Source of the DNA: an uncultured Eubacteriales bacterium
GTDB taxonomy: Bacteria; Bacillota_A; Clostridia; Christensenellales; Aristaeellaceae
Assembly (NCBI GenBank): GCA_944333375.1
Contig: CALVKX010000111.1
Span: 1 to 7,112, forward strand
Direction: 5' to 3'
Length of the DNA: 7,112 bases
The translations under genes and the position numbers were made by a program. This document shows, piece by piece, positions 1 to 4,327 of this stretch. The notes under the pieces were generated by a model. The model saw nothing but the letters and a program-made list of their open reading frames with translations. It did no database searches and had not been told where the DNA came from. Numbering within the stretch: position 1 is the first letter of the stretch; each line of letters opens with the position of its first letter.

Positions 1-297
1 GGCCCCAAGGGCCTCATGCCCAACCCCAAGAGCGGCACCGTGACCATGGACGTGGCCAAGGCCATCACCGACATCAAGGCCGGTAAGGTCGAGTACCGCG
101 TGGACAAGACCTCCATCGTCCACTGCCCCATCGGCAAGGCCTCCTTCGGCCCCGAGAAGCTGGGCGAGAACCTGCAGGTCCTCATGGACGCCATCAACAA
201 GGCCAAGCCCGCCGCGGCCAAGGGCACCTATGTGCGCAGCGTGTACCTCAGCGCCACCATGGGCCCCGCCATCAAGGTCAACCCCTTGAAGTTCTGA
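1..297 (+). CDS. rplA: 50S ribosomal protein L1, 3' end (partial)
   Basis: L1 binds 23S rRNA at the mobile L1 stalk, which helps release deacylated tRNA from the E site; in many bacteria it also represses its own mRNA. The reading frame is open from base 1 and encodes the last 98 residues of a protein usually about 230 long, so roughly 130 N-terminal residues lie outside the window. The visible part opens with the L1 signature [15 protein letters not shown]. It ends with the conserved C-terminal strand [16 protein letters not shown], which returns to domain I. The ATG at base 16 is an internal methionine, not the start. Codon use is strongly biased to C/G third positions with few rare codons, as expected for a highly expressed ribosomal gene. 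A terminator begins 16 bases after the stop, so L1 is the last gene of its transcript. The family call is certain. Confidence 0.97.
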   Translation, partial: GPKGLMPNPKSGTVTMDVAKAITDIKAGKVEYRVDKTSIVHCPIGKASFGPEKLGENLQVLMDAINKAKPAAAKGTYVRSVYLSATMGPAIKVNPLKF

Positions 298-313
298 GGG
301 TAATTGTCTCCGC

Positions 314-345
314 AAAACCGCTCTGCCACGCGCAGGGCGGTTTTT
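314..345 (+). terminator. Intrinsic terminator of the rplA transcript
   Basis: The arms AAAACCGC T CTGC (314-326) and GCAG G GCGGTTTT (332-344) pair over 13 positions with one T-G wobble, around the 5-base loop CACGC. The 3' arm runs into TTTTTCTTT (341-349), giving a textbook GC stem plus U tract. It lies 16 bases after the L1 stop and so separates the ribosomal operon from the next unit. Confidence 0.9.
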
Positions 346-347
346 CT

Positions 348-375
348 TTGCCGGAGAGAAAAGATATGCTATACT
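348..375 (+). promoter_or_regulatory. Sigma-A-type promoter with extended -10, for the DUF6483-like/ABC-F unit
   Basis: The hexamer TATACT (370-375) is preceded by TGC (367-369), giving an extended -10 (TGnTATACT). The sequence TTGCCG (348-353) sits 16 bases upstream as a weak -35, matching TTGACA at 4 of 6 positions, and overlaps the T tract of the rplA terminator. The expected start is near 382, leaving a leader of about 20 bases. This is a local AT-rich pocket in GC-rich DNA. Confidence 0.6.
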
Positions 376-390
376 AGGAAACAGCGGCCG

Positions 391-397
391 GGAGGTG
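391..397 (+). promoter_or_regulatory. Ribosome binding site that bears on the start codon at 399 or 405
   Basis: GGAGGTG at 391-397 is a strong Shine-Dalgarno sequence. It is only 3 bases (measured from GGAGG) ahead of the ATG at 399, which is tighter than usual. The GTG at 405 is 9 bases away, a normal distance. Starting at 405 gives MFQRDYILRM, which also fits the N-terminus I remember for this family. The ATG at 399 would add only two residues. Confidence 0.6.
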
Positions 398-398
398 A

Positions 399-1064
399 AT
401 GGCGGTGTTTCAGCGGGACTACATCCTGCGCATGATCGAGATGATGGGGGACCTGATGCGCCGCGTCAAGGAGCTCATGGACGAGCTCTCGCAGATGCGC
501 CTTCTGGAGGAGGCGTGCCGCCGCCACTGCGGCCTGCCGCTTTCAGCCCTGGAGACGCTCAGCGAGCAAAGCCTTCTGGAGATGCTTTCGCCCACGCCGC
601 GCCTGCTCGCCAGCGAAATCCTCTACATCCGCGCCACGGCCTTTTCCCTGCAATGGGAGGAGGAGCGCTCGCTCAAGCTCAAGTGCCTGCGGCTGCTCGC
701 CTCGCTTTGGGAGGAGGGTCCGCTGTGCGAGCTTCGTGCGGCGCGCGTGCAGGCGCTCAAGCTGGAGGTCCTGGACCTGCTCTCGCCGGAGGACCTCATG
801 GTCTGCGCCTCGTTTCTCAGGCAGGGCGGGGCCTATGCGGACATGGAGGACGCGCTGTTTGAGGCGGCACAGCGCTGCGCGCCCCGGGAGCGGGACGCCT
901 GTATCCGGGCAGGCGTGGAGATGCTGCGCCTCGCGGCGCGATCGCCCGCGCGGGATTTGGCCCTGGGCCGCACCAGCGCGCACGAATTGCGCCTGTCGGC
1001 CCGCGAGCTGGAGGCGCTCGCAAGCGGTACACAGCCAAGCGATAGAGGGGAAGAAACCCGATGA
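399..1064 (+). CDS. DUF6483-like helical protein of unknown function
   Basis: This gene encodes 221 residues of unknown function, probably cytoplasmic: there is no signal peptide and no membrane segment. The opening FQRDYILRMIEMMGDLMRRV and the motif LPLSALETLSEQSLLEML (about residues 46-63) resemble what I remember of the DUF6483 family of Clostridia; that name is from memory and unchecked. The rest is Leu/Arg/Glu-rich and predicted helical. A stretch near residues 138-158 (CASFLRQGGAYADMEDALFE) looks like a degenerate TPR helix pair, which would suggest protein binding. It has its own promoter and a strong ribosome binding site. Its stop overlaps the next start (ATGA, 1061-1064), so it is probably translationally coupled to the ABC-F gene. 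The real start may be GTG 405 rather than ATG 399. I am confident that it is a gene, moderately confident of the family, and cannot assign a function. Confidence 0.82.
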   Translation: MAVFQRDYILRMIEMMGDLMRRVKELMDELSQMRLLEEACRRHCGLPLSALETLSEQSLLEMLSPTPRLLASEILYIRATAFSLQWEEERSLKLKCLRLLASLWEEGPLCELRAARVQALKLEVLDLLSPEDLMVCASFLRQGGAYADMEDALFEAAQRCAPRERDACIRAGVEMLRLAARSPARDLALGRTSAHELRLSARELEALASGTQPSDRGEETR

Positions 1065-2980
1065 TTCTGATTTCAGCACAGGAAGTGCAAAAGAGCTTCG
1101 GCACCCATGAGGTGCTCAAAGAGGTCACCTTCAGCCTGCAAAAGGGCGAGAAGATGGGGCTGGTGGGCGTCAACGGCTGCGGCAAGACCACGCTGATGCG
1201 CATCATCAGCGGGGAGATGGAGCCCGACGGCGGCATGGTGCACAAAAACCGCGACCTGCGCATCGGCTATCTCAGGCAGGTGGATGACATCGCCCTCAGC
1301 GATACGGTCTGGGAGGCGCTGCTTCGCGTATTCGAACCCGTGATCGCCATGGAAAAGCGGCTGCGCGAGCTGGAAGGGGAGATGGAGCGCAACGCGGACC
1401 CCGAGGCGGCGCTGCGGTTGACGGCGGAGTACCAGCGGCTGCTGGAGCGCTTCAACGAGGCCGAGGGATATGCCTATGAGGGCGAGATGCTGGGTGTGCT
1501 GGGCGGCCTGGGCCTCAGGCCCGAGATGCACGATCGCAGGGTCTCCACCCTCTCCGGGGGCGAGCGCACGCGGCTGTCGCTGGCCAAGCTGCTGTTGCAA
1601 AAGCCCGACGTCATTTTGATGGACGAGCCGACCAACCACCTGGACCTGGAGGCCATCGAATGGCTTCAGGGCTATCTGACGGATTACAAGGGCTCGCTTC
1701 TGCTCATCAGCCATGACCGTTATTTTCTGGATCATGTATGCACCACCATGGGCGAGCTCCTCGGCGGCCGCATGATAAAGTTCACCGGCAACTACACCGA
1801 GTACATGCGCAAGCGCACCGCGGATTTTGAAACCCGCATGAAGGCCTACAACCTGCAGCAAAAGGAGATCGAGCGGGAAAAGGCGATCATTGAACGCTAC
1901 CGCAGCTTTAACCGGGAGAAGAGCATCAAGGCCGCCGAGAGCCGGCAAAAGCGTCTGGACAAGCTCGAACGGCTGGAAAAACCCGTGGAGGAGAGCCACG
2001 TGCGCTTCAGCTTCGAGGCGCGCCGCCGAAGCGGCGAGGAAGCGCTGGAAGTCAAGGGCCTGAGCAAGAGCTTCGGGGACGAAACGGTGTTTGAAAACGT
2101 AAGCTTCAAGCTGCGCACCGGCGACCGCGTCGCGCTCATCGGCCCCAATGGCGTGGGAAAAAGCACGCTGTTTAAGATCCTGACCGGCCAGCTCGCCCCC
2201 GACCGGGGGAGCGTGAAGTACGGCGTCAACATCGACGTGGGGTACTACGATCAGCACCAGCAGAACCTCAATCCCGCCAACACCGTGCTTGACGAGGTCT
2301 GGAACAGCTTCCCGGCCATGGAGCAAAGCAGGGTGCGCGGCGCGCTGGGCCTGTTCCTCTTTACGGGGGACGACGTATTCGACACCATCCAGAGCCTCTC
2401 CGGCGGCGAGCGGGGGCGCGTGGCGCTGACAAAGCTGATGCTGCGCAAGGACAACCTGCTGCTGCTGGACGAGCCGACCAACCACCTGGACATGGACAGC
2501 CGCGAGGTGCTGGAGGACGCGTTGGAGGACTTCCCGGGGACGATTCTTGCCATCAGCCACGACCGCTACTTCATCAACCGGTTCGCCGACCGCGTGATGG
2601 TGATGGGCGCGGAGGGCGTGACGGAGTACCTGGGCAACTTTGACGACTATGTGGAGAAGCGGGACCGGCCGCAGCCGCCCGCAGCCGCGGACGGCAATGA
2701 GGTAACGCGCACGGCCGCGGCGCGGGAACGAAAGCGCGACCGGCAGCAGGCGGCGCATGCGCGTGAATTGCAGGCACGGGTGAAGCGTGCGGAGGAGGCC
2801 ATCGAGGAAAACGAGCGCCTGATCCGCGAGTTGGAGGCAAAGCTGGCCGATCCCGCCACCTATGCCGACGCGGACGCGGCGCGCGAGCTGAGCGAGCGCT
2901 ACCGCGCCGAGCAGGAGCGCAGCGAGGCGCTGTACGAGGCGCTGGAGGCCGCCGAGGCTGAGGCGGCAGGCGCCGAGTAG
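1061..2980 (+). CDS. ABC-F family ATPase, YdiF-like (ribosome-associated)
   Basis: This 639-residue protein has two ABC ATPase domains and no transmembrane segment, the ABC-F plan. Members bind the ribosomal E site and rescue or adjust stalled ribosomes; some protect against antibiotics. Domain 1 carries Walker A GVNGCGKTT (36-44), signature LSGGE (164-168), Walker B VILMDEP (184-190) and the H-switch His218. An Arg/Lys/Glu-rich linker, the P-site interaction motif region, spans about 225-325. Domain 2 carries Walker A GPNGVGKST (361-369), LSGGE (446-450), LLLLDEP (466-472) and His500. Both catalytic glutamates (189, 471) are present. A charged C-terminal coiled coil fills about 555-637. The length and the opening MILISAQEVQKSFG resemble B. 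subtilis YdiF (about 642 residues, from memory), so a housekeeping translation role is likelier than dedicated resistance. The start overlaps the upstream stop by 4 bp, with a purine-rich site GAGGGGAA at 1045-1052. Confidence 0.93.
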   Translation: MILISAQEVQKSFGTHEVLKEVTFSLQKGEKMGLVGVNGCGKTTLMRIISGEMEPDGGMVHKNRDLRIGYLRQVDDIALSDTVWEALLRVFEPVIAMEKRLRELEGEMERNADPEAALRLTAEYQRLLERFNEAEGYAYEGEMLGVLGGLGLRPEMHDRRVSTLSGGERTRLSLAKLLLQKPDVILMDEPTNHLDLEAIEWLQGYLTDYKGSLLLISHDRYFLDHVCTTMGELLGGRMIKFTGNYTEYMRKRTADFETRMKAYNLQQKEIEREKAIIERYRSFNREKSIKAAESRQKRLDKLERLEKPVEESHVRFSFEARRRSGEEALEVKGLSKSFGDETVFENVSFKLRTGDRVALIGPNGVGKSTLFKILTGQLAPDRGSVKYGVNIDVGYYDQHQQNLNPANTVLDEVWNSFPAMEQSRVRGALGLFLFTGDDVFDTIQSLSGGERGRVALTKLMLRKDNLLLLDEPTNHLDMDSREVLEDALEDFPGTILAISHDRYFINRFADRVMVMGAEGVTEYLGNFDDYVEKRDRPQPPAAADGNEVTRTAAARERKRDRQQAAHARELQARVKRAEEAIEENERLIRELEAKLADPATYADADAARELSERYRAEQERSEALYEALEAAEAEAAGAE

Positions 2981-3022
2981 GCCGGGGGGCATACGCAGCC
3001 CGGTTCATGGCTTTTTGGAAAG

Positions 3023-3065
3023 AAGGGGCGGCGCAGGGGGCGCCGTCCCTCAGACTGTCAAAAAA
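3023..3065 (+). repeat. Left terminal inverted repeat of the palindromic element
   Basis: The outer 12 bases, AAGGGGCGGCGC (3023-3034), pair with 3279-3290 with a single G-T wobble. Further in, GCGCCG (3040-3045) matches the inverse of 3269-3274. CAGACTGTCAAAAAA (3051-3065) matches the inverse of 3250-3264 at 12 of 15 positions. Short length differences separate these blocks. Hairpin A lies inside this arm. Confidence 0.65.
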
Positions 3066-3222
3066 CCCTTTTCGGGAGGTTTGGAGGGCCCGCAGGACCT
3101 CCAAAGTGTATTCCGAACCCAGCGACATGTGCGGTGGGTTCGGAAGCCTTGCGCAGCAAGGTTTCCTTACGCCGTCCGCCGCCCGGCGAAGCCGAAGGCG
3201 CAGTAGGCGGACGGCGCAAACC

Positions 3223-3259
3223 TGTCGGAAAAGATCGCCGCAGGCGAGCTTTTTCGACA
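3223..3259 (+). repeat. Long hairpin F within the element
   Basis: TGTCGGAAAAGATCGCC (3223-3239) folds on GGCGAGCTTTTTCGACA (3243-3259) around GCA: 15 Watson-Crick pairs, one G-T (3228/3254) and one A-G mismatch (3234/3248). It is the longest stem in the block. Its 3' arm contains a run of five T within the stem rather than after it, so it is not a standard terminator. Confidence 0.75.
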
Positions 3260-3290
3260 CCCTGGGGGCGGCGCGAGGGCGCCGCCTCTT
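3250..3290 (-). repeat. Right terminal inverted repeat of the palindromic element
   Basis: Read on the minus strand this arm is AAGAGGCGGCGC, then GCGCCG, then CAGGGTGTCGAAAAA, mirroring the left arm block by block. Hairpin G and the 3' arm of hairpin F lie within it. Its outer edge is 3 bases from the stop codon of the AraC-family gene. I see no convincing target-site duplication next to either arm. Confidence 0.65.
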
Positions 3291-3293
3291 TAG

Positions 3294-4169
3294 CTATCTG
3301 CTTTTCAAGCAGCTCAGCAGGCTTTTTCGGTACTGCGAGGGAGAAACGAGAAACGCCTTTTTAAACTGCGTGCTGAAATAGAAGGGGTCGTAGCCGATGG
3401 CGGCCGCTACCTCGCCGATGGAGAGGTCAGGGTTTCTCAGCAGCATCTGGGCGTAGCGCATCTTGTAGCGGATGATGAGCTGGCTGGTGGAGCAGTTCAT
3501 CACGTCGCGGCTGCAGCGGTAGAGATAGCTCTGGGAAACGTGCAGCGCCTCGCAAAGCTCCTCCACGCGCACGTTCTTGCCCGGCGACGCCTCCAGCAGG
3601 TCAAAGAGCTTTGCGATGATGTACTGCTCCCGGGAGACGCTGCCCGCGGGAAGGGCGGGGGCGTTGCGCAGGCGGATCAGGCGCACGAACAGAAGCGTCA
3701 GAAGCGCGGCGAGCTGCGCATAACAGCCATCGCGGGCCGTTTGTATGTCGTCATAGCCGGCGGCCAGCGCGGCGGCGTCCGCGGAGGTGAGGACGTCGGG
3801 AAAATGCAGGATGCGCGTAAAGCCGAAATGCTGGAGGAACTCATGCTCGCGGATGAAGGGATGGAGGTTGAAGAAAACCTCGTAGGAATCGACGCCCTCA
3901 TAGGTCTGAACGCTGTATACGCAGTAAGGCGGAATGACCGCCACGCTTCCGGGGGAGAGGGTGAACTGCTCCTCTGAGGCGGTGAGCTCTGAGCGGCCCC
4001 GGGTTTGCAGCAACAGCTTGATGCGCGTGTTGACCAGGTTTTTGAGGGTCTTGAAGTCCTGATGAGGCCAATGGGTGAAATAATCCACCTTAAAGCGAAA
4101 GTCCGCGAGATAGGATGACAGCCGGTCCGCGTCCGCGCGGAAGGAATCAAATCGGCTGGAGAGTTTCAT
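3294..4169 (-). CDS. AraC-family transcriptional regulator
   Basis: A 291-residue DNA-binding regulator, probably controlling the divergent reductase gene. The N-terminal half has the cupin-like sensor pattern of AraC proteins: LTASEEQFTLSPGSVAVIPP at about 62-81, where the LxPGxxxxIPP-type turn is diagnostic. The C-terminal 95 residues form the double helix-turn-helix domain. HTH1 is at about 202-222 (VEELCEALHVSQSYLYRCSR). HTH2 is at about 251-271 (IGEVAAAIGYDPFYFSTQFK), followed by the typical SPSQYRKS tail. The chosen start is ATG 4169, because GGGAGG (4180-4175 read on the minus strand) lies 5 bases before it. A GTG at 4196 would extend the frame by nine residues, but the ribosome binding site would then be inside the gene. 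It converges with the ABC-F gene and ends 3 bases from the palindromic element. The inducer is unknown; being next to a reductase suggests the reductase substrate. Confidence 0.93.
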   Translation of the reverse strand: MKLSSRFDSFRADADRLSSYLADFRFKVDYFTHWPHQDFKTLKNLVNTRIKLLLQTRGRSELTASEEQFTLSPGSVAVIPPYCVYSVQTYEGVDSYEVFFNLHPFIREHEFLQHFGFTRILHFPDVLTSADAAALAAGYDDIQTARDGCYAQLAALLTLLFVRLIRLRNAPALPAGSVSREQYIIAKLFDLLEASPGKNVRVEELCEALHVSQSYLYRCSRDVMNCSTSQLIIRYKMRYAQMLLRNPDLSIGEVAAAIGYDPFYFSTQFKKAFLVSPSQYRKSLLSCLKSR

Positions 4170-4236
4170 AGGAGCCTCCCTTGTACTGAAAAACACAAAT
4201 TTGAAATGCGTATCGCATGGGAAAAAGATCGTTAAA

Positions 4237-4265
4237 AGTATATCATATAGGGGCAGCTTTGGGAA
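4237..4265 (-). promoter_or_regulatory. Probable promoter of the AraC-family gene
   Basis: On the minus strand TTCCCA (4265-4260; 4 of 6 against TTGACA) is followed after 17 bases by TATACT (4242-4237), itself preceded by TGA, giving an extended -10. The expected start near 4230 leaves a leader of about 60 bases. A perfect TATAAT lies further upstream on the same strand (4288-4283), but 17 bases before it there is only TTCCTT, so it is a second choice. Confidence 0.5.
4241..4246 (+). promoter_or_regulatory. Candidate -10 box of the reductase promoter
   Basis: TATCAT matches TATAAT at 5 of 6 positions and would start transcription near 4253, about 75 bases before the ATG. No -35 of quality is found 16-18 bases upstream (TGGGAA at best), which is what an activator-dependent promoter often looks like. 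It overlaps the -10 of the opposing AraC-gene promoter, so the two would compete for RNA polymerase. Confidence 0.3.
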
Positions 4266-4313
4266 TGGGGCTGTGGAATTCCATTATACCCCGGACTGGA
4301 AAGAGAAGGAAAC

Positions 4314-4319
4314 GGGAGG
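4314..4319 (+). promoter_or_regulatory. Ribosome binding site of the reductase gene
   Basis: GGGAGG is followed by an 8-base A-rich spacer and ATG 4328. This fixes the start there rather than at the in-frame ATG 4217, which lacks a ribosome binding site and would put 37 charged residues before the signal peptide. Confidence 0.85.
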
Positions 4320-4327
4320 AAAAAAAC

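Larger units (their letters stand above)
3023..3290. repeat. Seven-hairpin palindromic element with terminal inverted repeats
   Basis: Seven hairpins tile this block. A is 3024-3050 (11-bp stem with one G-T, 5-base loop). B is 3080-3105 (8 bp, one mismatch, 2 bp, loop CGCA). C is 3111-3145 (perfect 11 bp, TTCCGAACCCA with TGGGTTCGGAA, 13-base loop containing ACATGT). D is 3147-3161 (CCTTGC, loop GCA, GCAAGG). E is 3170-3216 (perfect 11 bp, CGCCGTCCGCC with GGCGGACGGCG, enclosing CGGC-GAA-GCCG at 3184-3194). F is 3223-3259 (17-position stem, loop GCA). G is 3267-3286 (perfect 8 bp, GGCGGCGC with GCGCCGCC, loop GAGG). The outermost 41-43 bases on each side are inverted copies of one another. 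It could be a non-autonomous mobile or dispersed intergenic repeat, a structured RNA at the 3' end of the ABC-F mRNA, or a two-way transcription barrier. Copy number cannot be judged from one window. Confidence 0.75.
2981..3293. other. Gene-free convergent intergenic region filled with palindromes
   Basis: These 313 bases lie between the ABC-F stop and the AraC-family stop. Short open frames cross it on both strands, but none has a ribosome binding site or a recognisable protein, and they are interrupted by the palindromes. The content is the hairpin element at 3023-3290 plus about 40 bases of flank on the left that include a small CTTT/AAAG hairpin (3011-3022). No clean GC stem with a long T tract is present to end the ABC-F transcript. 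The hairpin at 3267-3286 followed by TCTTT is the nearest candidate. Confidence 0.75.
4196..4283. promoter_or_regulatory. Possible operator sites in the divergent control region
   Basis: Several symmetric or repeated motifs lie between the two start codons: CAAATTTG (4196-4203), ATGCG-TAT-CGCAT (4206-4218), TATAT-C-ATATA (4239-4249) and TGGAATTCCA (4274-4283). There is also an imperfect direct repeat, GGGGCAGCTTTGGGAAT (4250-4266) and GGGGCTGTGGAAT (4267-4279), set 17 bases apart. AraC proteins usually bind direct half-sites, so the direct repeat is the best candidate. It covers the -35 of the AraC gene and would allow autoregulation. Binding is inferred from position only. Confidence 0.35.

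Noticed and set aside
1620..2491. A 26-base identical direct repeat at 1620-1645 and 2466-2491 inside the ABC-F gene
   Set aside because: It encodes the Walker B segment DEPTNHLD of the two ATPase domains. Protein conservation plus codon bias explains it, so it is not a mobile or regulatory repeat.
1061..2980. Antibiotic-resistance ABC-F
   Set aside because: The length, N-terminus and C-terminal coiled coil resemble housekeeping YdiF-type proteins. There is no attenuation-type leader upstream and no mobile element nearby, so resistance cannot be claimed.
1073..2992. A 639-codon open frame antisense to the ABC-F gene
   Set aside because: It mirrors the ABC-F gene almost exactly and its product is a low-complexity Leu/Ala/Val/His/Gln sequence without any domain. 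Strong G/C third-position bias removes stops from this antisense frame.
3023..3290. CRISPR array
   Set aside because: The repeats are inverted and of different sequence, with no regular direct repeat and spacer pattern and no cas gene nearby.
3007..3381. Overlapping small open frames (63-124 codons) across the palindromic region on the plus strand, and a 228-codon one on the minus strand
   Set aside because: They have no ribosome binding site, their sequences are Arg/Ala/Pro/Ser-rich from GC palindromes, and they run into the neighbouring genes.
4170..4196. GTG at 4196 as start of the AraC-family gene
   Set aside because: The GGGAGG for ATG 4169 would fall inside the coding region, and no ribosome binding site precedes the GTG.
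4217..4327. Upstream in-frame ATG at 4217 for the reductase
   Set aside because: It has no ribosome binding site, would bury the signal peptide behind 37 residues, and lies in the promoter region. ATG 4328 has GGGAGG at the right distance.
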